Shown: piece after piece, positions 48,265 to 58,231 of the stretch
Layout of the letters: each line of letters begins with the position of its first letter
Numbering within the stretch: the stretch's first letter is position 1
Assembly (NCBI RefSeq): GCF_022899935.1
Contig: NZ_JALJCJ010000001.1
Span: 332,053-396,052 of the forward strand
Length of the DNA stretch: 64,000 nt
Reading direction: 5' to 3'
From: Shinella curvata
GTDB lineage: Bacteria; Pseudomonadota; Alphaproteobacteria; Rhizobiales; Rhizobiaceae
The notes under the pieces: model-generated
Database searches by the model: none
What the model was told of the DNA's origin: nothing
What the model saw: only the letters and a program-made list of their open reading frames with translations
Made by a program: the position numbers and the translations under genes

Positions 48265-50853
48265 ATGGCCAAACCACCCGGTTCGACCTCTATTGCCGTG
48301 GATAAAACGGAACGCGAACCGCTGTATCGTCAGCTTTTCGCGCGATCCGGCTTCGGCTTTGCCGCGCTTGATACAGAAGGCCGCATCATCGAGGCCAATG
48401 CCACGTTTCTGCGGCTCTTCGCCGCCGCCTCGGTTGATGACCTGCCCGTCTTCGACGCCTGTGTTTCCCCGAAAGATCGCTCCATCATCGCCTATGCGAT
48501 GCATCCGAAACTTCCCGAGCAGGCGCCCTGGGAAATCCGCTTCCAGCGACCGGATGGCACCGAATTCTGGGTGCTCGCCTCCTTCATCGCGCCCCCGGCT
48601 CTTCCCGGCGACGACGCGTCGCCGGCAATGATCGTGCAGGCCATCGACGTCGACGAGCGCAAACGCAACGCGCTGGAACTGGCCGAACGGGAGGCACGCT
48701 GGAACCACGCACTGGAATCTGCCGGCCAGGGTGTGTGGGACCATGATTTTTCCCGCGGCGATCTGTTCTATTCCCGCCAGTGGCGCACCATCCGCGGCCT
48801 GCAGCCGGACGATCCGATAGACGCCTCGCTGGAAACCTGGATCCAGAGCGTGCATCCCGATGATCGGGCCCATGTCATCGCCCATATCCAGAAACAGGAA
48901 ACCGGCCAGACACCGTTCAGCATCTTCGCCTATCGCGAGCGGCACAAGGACGGCCATTGGGTCTGGATCGAAAGCCGCGGCGCCGTTGTCGAATATGGCG
49001 AGGACGGCAAGCCAAGCCGCATCGCGGGAACGGATACCGACATTACCGAGCGCAAGGAGGCCGAGGAGCGTCTGGCCCAGATGTCGCGCCGCCTGGAACT
49101 GGCTCTCGACGTCTCGCGCATCGGTGTCTTCGAGGTCAATCTCAGGACCAACGAAGTGCAATGGGACGATCGCATGGTCGAGATGTACGGCCTGACCGAA
49201 GAGCCGAATGCCACGACCTGGGAACGCGCGCTGCACCCGCAGGACCGTCACAAGGCGATGGCGAGGGTCGATGAAGGCATCTTCATCGGCCGGGATTTCG
49301 CCAACGAATTCAGAATCGTCAGGGGTGACGGGGAAATCCGGCACCTGCGCGGCCGCTCGGCTCCTTATATCGACACGACAGGCGTCCCCCGCCTCATCGG
49401 TGCCAACTGGGATGTGACCGATGACGTCGAGCTTCAGGAGGAACTGACGCACGCCAAGGAACTGGCCGAAGCCCGCGCCGGTGAACTTGAAGCCGCCAAG
49501 GCGCGCATCGAGTACACCGCCCTGCACGATCATCTCACCGGACTGCCCAACCGCCGCTACCTTGATGCCACCATTCAGGAGGCCGCCAGGCAAGCGCAGG
49601 AATCGGGCAGCCGCCTCGCCGTGCTGCATATCGACCTTGACCGTTTCAAGGAAATCAACGACACGCTCGGCCATCTTGCCGGCGACCAGATGCTGGTCCA
49701 TGCCGCGAGCGTATTGCGGGAGCTCAAGGGTCCCGGCGATTTCGTCGCGCGCATCGGCGGTGACGAGTTCGTGTTCCTCTCTTCGGGGCCGAACGGGCGC
49801 AATCTCTCCGTGCTCGCCGAGGCGATCGTCGAGGCCATGCGCAAGCCCGTGACCTTCAATGGCCACATCTGCCGCTTCGGCGCGTCCGTCGGCATTGCCA
49901 GCCAGTCGGGCGCGGCCATCGATGCCAAGCAGCTGCTCGTCAATGCCGACCTCGCGCTCTACCGCGCCAAGAACCGTGGCCGCAGCCGACACGAATTCTT
50001 CACCAGCGATTTCCAGGCGCAGATCATCGTCAACAAGCAGACGGCGGACGAAATCCTCTCCGGTATCGAACAGGGTCGGTTCCTGCCCTACTACCAGCCG
50101 CAATTCTGTGCCCGTACGCTAGATATCTTCGGCGTCGAGACACTCGCTCGCTGGGATCATCCGACGCGCGGCATCCTCGCGCCGGACGCGTTCCTGAAGA
50201 TCGCCGAAGATCTCGATTGCGTGGCAACGATCGACCGCATCGTGCTCGAAAAATCCCTCGCTGACTTCGCCGAATGGCAGTCTCTCGGATTGGGCATCGG
50301 CAAGATTTCTGCAAATGTCTCCTCCAAGCGCCTGCATGATCCCGAGCTGGGGCGGTCGCTGCGCGCGCTGAAGATCGCGCCGCAGTCGCTTTCCTTCGAA
50401 CTTCTGGAATCGATCTTCCTCGACGACTGCGACCGTACGGTGCTGGAAAACCTCGCGGAGATGCGCAAGCTCGGCATCGATATCGAGATCGATGACTTCG
50501 GTACCGGCCACGCCTCGATCGTCAGCCTCATGAAGCTCAGCCCCCGCCGGCTCAAGATCGACCGCCAACTCGTCAAGCCGGTCAACCGTTCGCCGGCGCA
50601 GCGCAAACTGGTCGGCACCATCGTGGAGATCGGGCGCTCCCTGAACATCCAGGTGGTGGCGGAAGGGGTCGAGACGCCGGCTCATGTGGCCATCATGCGC
50701 GATCTCGGCTGCGATATCCTGCAGGGCTATGCCCTTGCCCGGCCCATGCCGGCGCATGCTGTTCCGGACTTCGTGCGCCAGGAAGAATGGCGCATGGAGA
50801 CGGGCAATGTGCGCGACCTGCAAAACGAAGTGCGGCGCGCCGTCAACCGGTAG
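48265..50853 (+). CDS. PAS-PAS-GGDEF-EAL cyclic di-GMP protein
   Basis: An 862-residue cytosolic protein with PAS modules (about 18-135, 140-270 and 275-400), a GGDEF domain (RIGGDEFVFLSSG intact) and an EAL domain. EAL motifs are ETLARWDHP, SANVSSKRL, FELLES, IDDFGTGHAS, KIDRQL and VVAEGVET, so both synthesis and hydrolysis residues are present. The RxxD I-site is absent (GPGDFVARIGG). PAS inputs likely decide which activity dominates. ATG 48265 was preferred over TTG 48238. Confidence 0.93.
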   Translation: MAKPPGSTSIAVDKTEREPLYRQLFARSGFGFAALDTEGRIIEANATFLRLFAAASVDDLPVFDACVSPKDRSIIAYAMHPKLPEQAPWEIRFQRPDGTEFWVLASFIAPPALPGDDASPAMIVQAIDVDERKRNALELAEREARWNHALESAGQGVWDHDFSRGDLFYSRQWRTIRGLQPDDPIDASLETWIQSVHPDDRAHVIAHIQKQETGQTPFSIFAYRERHKDGHWVWIESRGAVVEYGEDGKPSRIAGTDTDITERKEAEERLAQMSRRLELALDVSRIGVFEVNLRTNEVQWDDRMVEMYGLTEEPNATTWERALHPQDRHKAMARVDEGIFIGRDFANEFRIVRGDGEIRHLRGRSAPYIDTTGVPRLIGANWDVTDDVELQEELTHAKELAEARAGELEAAKARIEYTALHDHLTGLPNRRYLDATIQEAARQAQESGSRLAVLHIDLDRFKEINDTLGHLAGDQMLVHAASVLRELKGPGDFVARIGGDEFVFLSSGPNGRNLSVLAEAIVEAMRKPVTFNGHICRFGASVGIASQSGAAIDAKQLLVNADLALYRAKNRGRSRHEFFTSDFQAQIIVNKQTADEILSGIEQGRFLPYYQPQFCARTLDIFGVETLARWDHPTRGILAPDAFLKIAEDLDCVATIDRIVLEKSLADFAEWQSLGLGIGKISANVSSKRLHDPELGRSLRALKIAPQSLSFELLESIFLDDCDRTVLENLAEMRKLGIDIEIDDFGTGHASIVSLMKLSPRRLKIDRQLVKPVNRSPAQRKLVGTIVEIGRSLNIQVVAEGVETPAHVAIMRDLGCDILQGYALARPMPAHAVPDFVRQEEWRMETGNVRDLQNEVRRAVNR

Positions 50854-50863
50854 ATCAAAACAA

Positions 50864-50891
50864 AAAGCCGCCCGACGAGGCAGGCGGCTTT
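50864..50891. terminator. Bidirectional terminator
   Basis: Stem AAAGCCGCC (50864-50872) with GGCGGCTTT (50883-50891). On the minus strand TTTTTG follows, suited to ending the zeta-subunit gene; on the plus strand it can end the GGDEF-EAL gene. Confidence 0.82.
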
Positions 50892-50914
50892 CCGATTGAA
50901 TGCGATGGGATCGC

Positions 50915-51235
50915 TTACTTGGCTTCGAGCTGCGAAATCGCAACGGCGAGCAGCTCGATCATCTGCACGCGAATTTCGTCTTCGCTGCGGGCAACGCCGC
51001 CGGCATCGAAATCGGCCTTCACCTTACGCACGACATCCTCATGCCCGACTTCCTCGAAGTCCGCCGCAACGACGTCCTTGGCGTAAGCATCCGCTTCCTC
51101 GCCGGTCTTGCCGAGCAGGCCGGCAGCCCACAGGCCGAGCAGCTTGTTGCGACGTGCTTCGGCCTTGAAGCGCAGCTCCTCGTCCAGTGCGAACTTGGCC
51201 TCGAAGGCCTTTTCCCGATCCTGAATACTGGTCAT
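50915..51235 (-). CDS. ATP synthase zeta subunit / DUF1476 inhibitor
   Basis: A 106-residue DUF1476 protein, the alphaproteobacterial zeta subunit that binds F1-ATPase and inhibits ATP hydrolysis. It begins [20 protein letters not shown], the N-terminal inhibitory helix, followed by [20 protein letters not shown] and a helical bundle. It is monocistronic, divergent from purC, with a terminator just past its stop. The Atp12 homologue in this window also concerns F1. Confidence 0.93.
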   Translation of the reverse strand: MTSIQDREKAFEAKFALDEELRFKAEARRNKLLGLWAAGLLGKTGEEADAYAKDVVAADFEEVGHEDVVRKVKADFDAGGVARSEDEIRVQMIELLAVAISQLEAK

Positions 51236-51461
51236 CCGTGACTCCCGTAGATTCTCTCAGCCATCAAAGGCTTCTCCGCCCATAAATCAAAACGACGACA
51301 AAAGTGCAATGCGAACTTTCGTCCCACTGAAACTTGCCGGAAGGCCGGAAATCGGGGGATCGGGCGTCACGGCGATTGTGAAAGTGCGGCATTTCGTTTA
51401 TGGGAGCGCAAAAGACCGATATGTGCGCGAGCCCAAGCGCGCCAACCACAGAGACAAATCC

Positions 51462-52226
51462 ATGAACCGTCGCCGCCGTATTTACGAGGGCAAGGCCAAG
51501 ATCCTTTATGAGGGTCCCGAGCCGGGCACGCTGATCCAGTTCTTCAAGGACGATGCGACCGCCTTCAACAAGAAAAAACACGACATCATCGACGGAAAGG
51601 GTGTGCTGAACAACCGGATTTCCGAGTACCTCTTCACGCAGCTGAACAAGATGGGTATCCCCACCCACTTCATCCGCCGCCTGAACATGCGCGAGCAGCT
51701 GATCAAGGAAGTCGAGATCATCCCGCTCGAAGTCGTCGTGCGCAACGTCGCCGCCGGCTCGCTGTCCAAACGCCTGGGCATCGAGGAAGGCACCGTGCTG
51801 CCGCGCTCGATCATCGAATTCTACTTCAAGGCCGATGCGCTCGAAGACCCGATGGTCTCCGAAGAACACATCACGGCCTTCGGCTGGGCAAGCCCTCAGG
51901 AACTCGACGACATCATGGCGCTCGCCATCCGCGTCAACGACTTCCTCTCCGGCCTGTTCCTCGGCGTCGGCATCCAGCTCGTCGATTTCAAGATCGAATG
52001 CGGCCGCCTGTTCGAGGGCGACATGATGCGCATCATCATCGCCGACGAGATCTCGCCCGACAGCTGCCGCCTGTGGGATATCGCCACGCAGGAAAAGATG
52101 GACAAGGACCGCTTTCGCCGCGATCTCGGTGGGCTCGTCGAAGCCTATCAGGAAGTGGCACGCCGTCTCGGCATCATCAACGAGAACGAGCCTCCGCGCG
52201 GTACCGGCCCGGTTCTGGTGAAATAA
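51462..52226 (+). CDS. purC: Phosphoribosylaminoimidazole-succinocarboxamide synthase
   Basis: SAICAR synthase of purine biosynthesis. The 254-residue protein has [49 protein letters not shown] and [16 protein letters not shown] 51462 gives the [13 protein letters not shown] start. It is first in purC-purS-ORF-purQ; the 226-base upstream gap to the divergent zeta-subunit gene shows no recognisable riboswitch. Confidence 0.97.
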   Translation: MNRRRRIYEGKAKILYEGPEPGTLIQFFKDDATAFNKKKHDIIDGKGVLNNRISEYLFTQLNKMGIPTHFIRRLNMREQLIKEVEIIPLEVVVRNVAAGSLSKRLGIEEGTVLPRSIIEFYFKADALEDPMVSEEHITAFGWASPQELDDIMALAIRVNDFLSGLFLGVGIQLVDFKIECGRLFEGDMMRIIIADEISPDSCRLWDIATQEKMDKDRFRRDLGGLVEAYQEVARRLGIINENEPPRGTGPVLVK

Positions 52227-52270
52227 TTGCGCCCGCCCGGCGCTTGGGATTTTGGTTTGAAGAGGAAGAC

Positions 52271-52513
52271 ATGATCAAGGCACGCGTAACGGTCACGCTC
52301 AAGAACGGCGTTCTCGACCCGCAGGGCAAAGCCATCGAAGGCGCGCTCGGCAGCCTCGGTTTCGACGGCGTCGGCGGCATCCGCCAGGGCAAGGTGTTCG
52401 ATCTCGAGCTCGCCACGGCCGACCGTGCCAAGGCCGAAGCCGACCTCAAGGCCATGTGCGAGAAGCTTCTGGCCAACACGGTAATCGAGAATTATACTAT
52501 CGCCCTCGCCTGA
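52271..52513 (+). CDS. purS: FGAM synthase subunit PurS
   Basis: The 80-residue bridging subunit of the three-part FGAM synthase, holding PurL and PurQ together and channelling ammonia. MIKARVTVTLKNGVLDPQGK and ALGSLGFDGVGGIRQGK are characteristic. GAGGAAG precedes ATG 52271. It lies 44 bases after purC. Confidence 0.97.
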   Translation: MIKARVTVTLKNGVLDPQGKAIEGALGSLGFDGVGGIRQGKVFDLELATADRAKAEADLKAMCEKLLANTVIENYTIALA

Positions 52514-52532
52514 CGGTTGAGGGATATAGACA

Positions 52533-52790
52533 ATGGCAGATGTCACGAACGAACTGCTGTACGGGGTGCTGAAAAGCATTCCTGCCCGAATGGACAAATT
52601 GGACATCGGGCTTTCCGATCTTCGCAGTGAGATGATCACGACGCGAGGAGCGATCGTTACAGTCCAGCAGGACGTTCACCACATCTACTCGCGCCTGGCC
52701 CACATGGACAAGCGTCTCGACCATATCGAAAAACGCCTCGAACTGCGTGAACTCGCCGAGGCCCAGGCAAGGTTTGAACCACACCCATGA
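52533..52790 (+). CDS. Small coiled-coil protein between purS and purQ
   Basis: An 85-residue hydrophilic protein I do not recognise as a named family. Residues about 35-80 form a likely coiled coil ([20 protein letters not shown], then [14 protein letters not shown]), with no signal peptide or membrane helix. It starts 19 bases after purS and overlaps purQ by four bases (ATGA), so it is translationally coupled inside the purine operon. Similar short coiled-coil proteins occur as isolated genes in rhizobia. Confidence 0.72.
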   Translation: MADVTNELLYGVLKSIPARMDKLDIGLSDLRSEMITTRGAIVTVQQDVHHIYSRLAHMDKRLDHIEKRLELRELAEAQARFEPHP

Positions 52791-53458
52791 AGTCCGCCGT
52801 CGTCCAGCTCCCCGGCCTCAATCGTGACCGCGACATGATCGCGGCGCTGACCAAGATTTCCGGCACCGCACCGGTCACTGTCTGGCAGACGGAAACGGAC
52901 CTGCCGGATGTCGATCTTATTGTCATCCCCGGCGGCTTCTCCTATGGCGATTACCTGCGCTGCGGCGCCATCGCCGCACGCATGCCGGTGATGCAGGCGA
53001 TCAAGGCGAAGGCGGAAGCCGGCGTGAAGGTTCTGGGCGTGTGTAACGGCTTCCAGATCCTGCTGGAAGCAGGCCTGCTGCCAGGCGCCCTCATGCGCAA
53101 CGCCTCGCTGAAATTCGTCTGCCGCGAAGTGAAGCTGGAAGTGGTGAATGCCGAGACGGACTTCACCCGCGCCTATGACAAGGGCCAGATCATCCGCAGC
53201 CCTGTCGCCCACCACGACGGCAACTTCTTCGCCGATGCCGAGACGCTCGCTGCCATCGAAGGCAACGGTCAGGTCGTCTTCCGCTATGCCGACGGCACCA
53301 ATCCGAACGGCTCGCTCAACGACATTGCCGGCGTGATGAATGCCAAGGGCAACGTGCTGGGCTTGATGCCGCACCCGGAAAACCTCATCGAGGCCGCCCA
53401 TGGCGGTTCCGACGGCCGCGGCCTTTTCGCTTCCGTGCTTGACGTAATCGCTGCTTAA
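52787..53458 (+). CDS. purQ: FGAM synthase glutaminase subunit PurQ
   Basis: Class I glutamine amidotransferase that supplies ammonia to PurL. The 223-residue protein has [13 protein letters not shown], the nucleophile Cys in [17 protein letters not shown] and the His/Glu part [14 protein letters not shown]. It overlaps the coiled-coil ORF by four bases. Confidence 0.97.
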   Translation: MKSAVVQLPGLNRDRDMIAALTKISGTAPVTVWQTETDLPDVDLIVIPGGFSYGDYLRCGAIAARMPVMQAIKAKAEAGVKVLGVCNGFQILLEAGLLPGALMRNASLKFVCREVKLEVVNAETDFTRAYDKGQIIRSPVAHHDGNFFADAETLAAIEGNGQVVFRYADGTNPNGSLNDIAGVMNAKGNVLGLMPHPENLIEAAHGGSDGRGLFASVLDVIAA

Positions 53459-53484
53459 CCCGGCGTCGTTATCAAGGGCGCATG
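53458..53484 (+). promoter_or_regulatory. Repeated GTTATC-AGGGCGCATG element, copy 1
   Basis: From ACCCG (53458-53462) to GCATG (53480-53484), this 27-base block matches the one at 59132-59158 at 23 positions. It contains TTATCA, which resembles a -10 box, immediately before the lipoprotein gene. Possible shared promoter; unproven. Confidence 0.4.
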
Positions 53485-53505
53485 TCCAAACCCGAAAGGC
53501 TTTCC

Positions 53506-53898
53506 ATGCGCCCTCGTCTCTCTGCCAAGCTTCTCCTGCCGCTCGTTGCCGTTGCGGCGCTGGCTGCTTGCCAGACGAAGACGCCGCCGCCGAAGGCCAA
53601 TGGCGGCGCACTTCCGACCATGGAACGCGTGGCGCTCGGCGCCAACAGCTGCTGGTTCAAATCGGGTGACCCGGCCTTCAAGGCCTACCGTCTCGCGCCG
53701 GAACTGAATTCCTTCTCCGGCCGGCCGCGCATTCTCGTCGTGCACCGCAACTCCCCGGAGTCACGCCCGTTGCTCGTCGTGCAGGCGGAAGGCAGCCCTG
53801 CAAAGCTCGATGCCTTCGGACCGCTGATGGGCGAAGCCGTCGGTGCGCGTATCGCGACCGACGTCAAGCGCTGGGCGGCGGGTGGTAAGGGCTGCTGA
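53506..53898 (+). CDS. Small lipoprotein of unknown function
   Basis: A 130-residue lipoprotein. The signal is MRPRLSAKLLLPLVAVAALA followed by the lipobox LAAC with Cys22 as lipidation site. The mature part includes RVALGANSCWFKSGDPAFKA and RILVVHRNSPESRPLLVVQA; no family recognised. GAAAGG lies six bases before ATG 53506; an in-frame ATG at 53482 would add eight residues. It follows purQ by 47 bases but is probably an independent unit. Confidence 0.82.
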   Translation: MRPRLSAKLLLPLVAVAALAACQTKTPPPKANGGALPTMERVALGANSCWFKSGDPAFKAYRLAPELNSFSGRPRILVVHRNSPESRPLLVVQAEGSPAKLDAFGPLMGEAVGARIATDVKRWAAGGKGC

Positions 53899-53905
53899 GG
53901 CGTCC

Positions 53906-54121
53906 TCAGTCCCAATAGAACGATTTGCCGATCTCGCGCTGGGCCTCGCTGCGGGTGATCCCGATATCGCGCAGCTGATCCTCCGTCATCTCGATGAGGG
54001 CCTGACGCGTGCGGCGCTTCAGCCACCATGCCCGCACGGCAAGCCATGCTCGATGAAACAATCCACGAGTGGAACGCGAGTGCTCGATGTCGCCCTGGAC
54101 GAAAATTGTATCAATTGCCAT
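53906..54121 (-). CDS. DUF1127 small protein
   Basis: A 71-residue DUF1127 protein: basic helical stretch FHRAWLAVRAWWLKRRTRQA and the family core LIEMTEDQLRDIGITRSEAQ. Small DUF1127 proteins in rhizobia affect phosphate/carbon metabolism and RNA turnover; the role of this one is unknown. AGGAGG precedes the ATG at 54121. It is divergent from the MocR gene and its stop lies just past the lipoprotein gene. Confidence 0.92.
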   Translation of the reverse strand: MAIDTIFVQGDIEHSRSTRGLFHRAWLAVRAWWLKRRTRQALIEMTEDQLRDIGITRSEAQREIGKSFYWD

Positions 54122-54159
54122 GAAACTGCCTCCTGAAAGGTCACTGGGAGCGTGACAAT

Positions 54160-54198
54160 CGGTGCATTCAGGAGATAATTGACTTTCAGAACGGTGCA
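54160..54198 (+). repeat. Paired CGGTGCA repeat, candidate MocR operator
   Basis: ATCGGTGCATT and AACGGTGCAAT share CGGTGCA at 54160-54166 and 54192-54198, 32 bases apart (about three helical turns). They lie in the 94-base gap between the DUF1127 gene and the MocR gene. MocR factors typically bind paired direct repeats, so this is a plausible operator, not proven. Confidence 0.4.
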
Positions 54199-54215
54199 AT
54201 ATAAGAATTGCCACC

Positions 54216-55637
54216 ATGACAAATTGGCTTCCCAATCTACAGGCCTCCGACGGCCCGCTCTATGTCCGCATCGCTGACCAGATCGAACAGGCCATCAACA
54301 CCGGCACCCTCGCCTCCGGCAGCAAACTGCCGCCGCAGCGTAATCTCGCCTATGATATCGGGGTGACAATCGGTACGGTCAGCCGCGCCTACAGCATGGT
54401 GCGCGAGCGCGGTCTCGTGAGTGGTGAAGTTGGGCGTGGCACTTATGTCCTGGGCTCGCCCGACAATGACGATGCGGCCTCGGGCATCGACCCGATCAGC
54501 GCGCGCCTTGTCGGCACCCGCGCCACCAATGCACCGCCCGGTAAGCTGCGCTTCGACACGACGGCCGCCACGGATGTGGGACAATCGGCCATTGTCACCG
54601 ATATCCTCTCGGCCATCTGTCGCGAGCAACCGAACGAGATTTCGAGCTATACACGGAATTTCCCGGCGCACTGGCTGGAGGCCGGTCGCCAATGGCTGAA
54701 GCGTGGTGACTGGCAGCCGGCGCAGGAAAGCATCGTCCCGACGCTCGGGGCGCATGCCGCCGTGATCGCTGCCGTGTCGGTCATCACGGCGCCGGGCGAC
54801 CGCATCGTCTTCGAACACGTCACCTATTCTCAGGTCAGCCGCGGCACCGCCCTGCTCGGCCGCCAGACGGCACTGGTCGATTCGGATGCGCATGGCGTCA
54901 TCCCCGAGGATTTCGAGCGAATCTGCGTCCAGCAGCACCCCAAGCTCGCCTTCCTGATGTCCGGCGCCCAGAACCCGACGCTCGTCACCATGCCGGAGGA
55001 GCGCCGCCGGGCCATTGTCGCCATTGCCAAGCGGCACAATGTCTTCCTCGTGGAGGACAATCTCTATGGCGCGACGGCCAATGACGACATTCCGTTGCTC
55101 GCCGAAATCGCACCGGAGCGCACCTTCCTCGTCGGCGGGCTGTCGAAGAGTGTGGCGGCCGGCGTGCGCGGCGGCTGGATCGCCTGCCCACCGCATCTGG
55201 CGCAGCGCGTGCGCATCGCCCACAAGATGGTGAGCGGCGGCCTGCCCTTCCTGCTCGCCGAGCTTGCCGCCCGCCTCGTTTTGTCGGGCATGGCCGATAC
55301 CATCCGCGCGAAAGTCTCCGAGGAGGTCGGCATCCGCGAGGCGCATGCGCGCAACATCTTCGAAGGGCTGGATTTCAACTCGCATCCGCGCGTGCCGTTC
55401 CTCTGGCTGAAGCTGCCGGATCCCTGGCTGTCGGGCACCTTCAGACAGGCAGCGTTTGCCGAAGACATCCTCATCGACGATGAGGACGAGTTCAAAGCGG
55501 GCCGCTCGGAAAAGACATTTCATCGCGTGCGCATCGGCCTCTCCTCACCGACGGAACGCGAGGCGGTCGTCGGCGGCCTGATGCGGCTTCGGCGGCTGCT
55601 CGAAAACGGCCCGACGGGGTATGACAGCCCGGCCTGA
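54216..55637 (+). CDS. MocR-family regulator (GntR HTH + aminotransferase fold)
   Basis: A 473-residue MocR regulator. A GntR winged helix covers residues about 12-80 (LYVRIADQIEQAINTGTLAS, then KLPPQRNLAYDIGVTIGTVS). The rest is a class I aminotransferase-like domain with PLP-binding Asp in VEDNLYGATA and Lys in VGGLSKSVAAGVRGGW. MocR proteins usually control pyridoxal or amino-acid genes using PLP as sensor; here the neighbour is a DUF1127 gene. The target could be itself, DUF1127 or distant genes. Confidence 0.93.
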   Translation: MTNWLPNLQASDGPLYVRIADQIEQAINTGTLASGSKLPPQRNLAYDIGVTIGTVSRAYSMVRERGLVSGEVGRGTYVLGSPDNDDAASGIDPISARLVGTRATNAPPGKLRFDTTAATDVGQSAIVTDILSAICREQPNEISSYTRNFPAHWLEAGRQWLKRGDWQPAQESIVPTLGAHAAVIAAVSVITAPGDRIVFEHVTYSQVSRGTALLGRQTALVDSDAHGVIPEDFERICVQQHPKLAFLMSGAQNPTLVTMPEERRRAIVAIAKRHNVFLVEDNLYGATANDDIPLLAEIAPERTFLVGGLSKSVAAGVRGGWIACPPHLAQRVRIAHKMVSGGLPFLLAELAARLVLSGMADTIRAKVSEEVGIREAHARNIFEGLDFNSHPRVPFLWLKLPDPWLSGTFRQAAFAEDILIDDEDEFKAGRSEKTFHRVRIGLSSPTEREAVVGGLMRLRRLLENGPTGYDSPA

Positions 55638-55740
55638 AAGCCGCGTTTGCCTGTGTTTCACCGTCATTTTCCTGTCGCGCTGACAGTCGGCTTGGGTTAA
55701 AGAGACGGCAATCCTGCCCTCCACGACAAGACGAGCGACG

Positions 55741-57978
55741 ATGACCATTTCGAACACCCGCCCGATCACCCCGGAGCTGATTGCCGCCCACGGGCTGAAG
55801 CCGGATGAATACGACCGCATCCTCTCGCTGATCGGCCGCGAACCGACCTTCACCGAACTTGGTATCTTCTCGGCCATGTGGAACGAGCACTGCTCGTACA
55901 AATCCTCCAAGCGCTGGCTGCGCACGCTGCCGACCAAGGGTCCGCGCGTCATCCAGGGTCCGGGCGAAAACGCCGGTGTCGTCGATATCGATGACGGCGA
56001 CTGCGTCGTCTTCAAGATGGAGAGCCACAACCACCCGTCCTATATCGAGCCCTATCAGGGTGCGGCGACCGGTGTCGGCGGTATTCTGCGCGATGTCTTC
56101 ACCATGGGCGCGCGCCCGGTCGCGGCAATGAACGCGCTGCGCTTCGGCGCGCCTGACCATCCGAAGACCCGCCACCTCGTCTCCGGCGTCGTCGCCGGCG
56201 TTGGCGGCTACGGCAATTCCTTCGGCGTTCCGACAGTCGGTGGCGAAGTCGAGTTCGATCCGCGCTACAACGGCAACATCCTCGTCAACGCCTTTGCCGC
56301 CGGCCTTGCCAAGTCGAACGCCATCTTCCTCTCGGAAGCAAAGGGCGTCGGTCTGCCGGTCGTCTATCTCGGCGCCAAGACCGGCCGTGACGGCGTGGGC
56401 GGCGCAACCATGGCATCGGCGGAATTCGACGAGTCCATCGAAGAGAAGCGCCCCACCGTGCAGGTCGGCGATCCCTTCACCGAAAAGTGCCTGCTGGAAG
56501 CCTGCCTTGAACTGATGCAGACCGGCGCCGTCATCGCCATCCAGGACATGGGTGCCGCCGGCCTCACTTGCTCGGCCGTCGAGATGGGCGCCAAGGGCGA
56601 CCTCGGTATCGAGCTGAACCTCGATCTCGTGCCAGTCCGCGAAGAGCAGATGACGGCTTATGAAATGATGCTGTCGGAAAGCCAGGAGCGCATGCTCATG
56701 GTTCTCGAGCCGGCCAAGGAAGAGGTCGCCAAGGCGATCTTCATCAAGTGGGGCCTCGCCTTCGCCATCGTCGGCTATACGACGGACGACCTGCGCTTCC
56801 GCATCCTGCACCAGGGCGAGGAAGTCGCAAACCTGCCGATCAAGGAACTGGGCGACGAAGCGCCGGAATACGACCGCCCCTGGCGTGAACCGGGCAAGCC
56901 CGCACCGCTGCCGGCCAATCTGGTGGAAGAGCCCGCCAATTACGGCGAGGCCGTGCTGAAGCTCGTTGGCTCGCCGAACCAGTCCAGCCGCCGCTGGGTT
57001 TACGAGCAGTATGACACGCTGATCCAGGGTAATTCCCTGCAGATCCCCGGCGGCGATGCCGGCGTCGTGCGCGTCGAAGGGCATGCCTCCAAGGCGCTCG
57101 CCTTCTCCTCCGACGTCACTCCGCGTTATGTCGAGGCCGATCCATTCGAAGGCGGCAAGCAGGCTGTCGCCGAATGCTGGCGCAACATCACGGCGACCGG
57201 CGCCGAGCCGCTCGCATCCACCGACAACCTCAACTTCGGCAACCCGGAAAAGCCCGAGATCATGGGCCAGTTCGTCAAGGCGATCCAGGGCATCGGCGAA
57301 GCCTGCCGCGCGCTGGACTTCCCGATCGTCTCCGGCAACGTCTCGCTCTACAACGAGACGAACGGCATCGCGATCCTGCCGACCCCGACCATTGCCGGCG
57401 TCGGCCTGCTGCCTGACTGGTCGGTCATGGCCAAGATCGGCGGCGCCAAGGATGGCGATCACCTGATCCTCATCGGCACCGACGGCAGCCATCTCGGCCA
57501 GTCCGTCTATCTGCGCGACGTCATCGGCAAGATCGATGGCCCGGCGCCGGAAGTGGACCTGCATGCCGAACGCCGCAATGGCGATTTCGTGCGCTCGGCT
57601 ATCCGCAACGGTCAGGTCACGGCCTGCCACGACATTTCCTCAGGCGGCCTCGCGACCGCGCTTGCCGAAATGGTCATGGCCTCCGGCAAGGGCGCCAAGG
57701 TCGATCTCTCCGAATCCAACGGCCCGGCGCATGCGCTGCTCTTCGGTGAAGACCAGGCCCGCTACGTGCTCGCGGTTTCCGCCGATCTCGCCAACTTCGT
57801 CTGCGCCAATGCGGAAGGTGCCGGCGTGCCGTTCCGCCGCCTCGGCACGGTCGTCGGCGATGCACTGGCCGTGGATGGCCTGTTCTCGCTGCCGATTGAG
57901 CAATTGCGCAACACCCATGAATCGTGGTTCCCTGACTTCATGGATGGCAACGGCACCGCCGCTGCCGCCGCAGAATAA
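55741..57978 (+). CDS. purL: FGAM synthase large subunit PurL (three-subunit type)
   Basis: ATP-dependent FGAM synthase, the 745-residue short form that works with PurS and PurQ. It begins [20 protein letters not shown] and has [51 protein letters not shown] and [16 protein letters not shown]. It is separated from purQ by the lipoprotein, DUF1127 and MocR genes. bolA follows 16 bases later and is probably cotranscribed. Confidence 0.97.
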   Translation: MTISNTRPITPELIAAHGLKPDEYDRILSLIGREPTFTELGIFSAMWNEHCSYKSSKRWLRTLPTKGPRVIQGPGENAGVVDIDDGDCVVFKMESHNHPSYIEPYQGAATGVGGILRDVFTMGARPVAAMNALRFGAPDHPKTRHLVSGVVAGVGGYGNSFGVPTVGGEVEFDPRYNGNILVNAFAAGLAKSNAIFLSEAKGVGLPVVYLGAKTGRDGVGGATMASAEFDESIEEKRPTVQVGDPFTEKCLLEACLELMQTGAVIAIQDMGAAGLTCSAVEMGAKGDLGIELNLDLVPVREEQMTAYEMMLSESQERMLMVLEPAKEEVAKAIFIKWGLAFAIVGYTTDDLRFRILHQGEEVANLPIKELGDEAPEYDRPWREPGKPAPLPANLVEEPANYGEAVLKLVGSPNQSSRRWVYEQYDTLIQGNSLQIPGGDAGVVRVEGHASKALAFSSDVTPRYVEADPFEGGKQAVAECWRNITATGAEPLASTDNLNFGNPEKPEIMGQFVKAIQGIGEACRALDFPIVSGNVSLYNETNGIAILPTPTIAGVGLLPDWSVMAKIGGAKDGDHLILIGTDGSHLGQSVYLRDVIGKIDGPAPEVDLHAERRNGDFVRSAIRNGQVTACHDISSGGLATALAEMVMASGKGAKVDLSESNGPAHALLFGEDQARYVLAVSADLANFVCANAEGAGVPFRRLGTVVGDALAVDGLFSLPIEQLRNTHESWFPDFMDGNGTAAAAAE

Positions 57979-57994
57979 ATAAGGGAGCAGTTTC

Positions 57995-58228
57995 ATGGCC
58001 ATGTCACCCGGCGACATCGAAGACCTCATCAAATCCGGCATTCCCGGAGCGAAGGTGGTCATCCGCGATCTTGCCGGCGACGGCGACCATTATGCAGCCG
58101 AGGTCGTCGCGGAAGCCTTCCGCGGCAAGACCCGCGTGCAGCAGCACCAGATGGTCTACGACGCATTGAAGGGCAATATGGGCGGCGTTTTGCATGCCCT
58201 CGCCCTCCAGACCTCCATTCCGGAGTAA
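57995..58228 (+). CDS. BolA-family protein (YrbA/BolA2 type)
   Basis: A 77-residue BolA-fold protein with GDGDHYAAEVVAEAFRGKTR and the conserved His region VQQHQMVYDALKGNM. BolA proteins pair with monothiol CGFS glutaredoxins to bind and transfer [2Fe-2S] clusters and to sense iron; grxD is encoded about 1 kb downstream on the same strand, the standard pairing. AAGGGAGC precedes the ATG. Confidence 0.95.
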   Translation: MAMSPGDIEDLIKSGIPGAKVVIRDLAGDGDHYAAEVVAEAFRGKTRVQQHQMVYDALKGNMGGVLHALALQTSIPE

Positions 58229-58231
58229 TCC

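Noticed and set aside
52685-53611. Minus-strand frame opposite purQ
   Set aside because: Antisense of purQ; no recognised domain and no ribosome-binding site.
54172-54206. TTGACT ... TATAAG as the mocR promoter
   Set aside because: The spacer is only 15 bases; too short to call with confidence.
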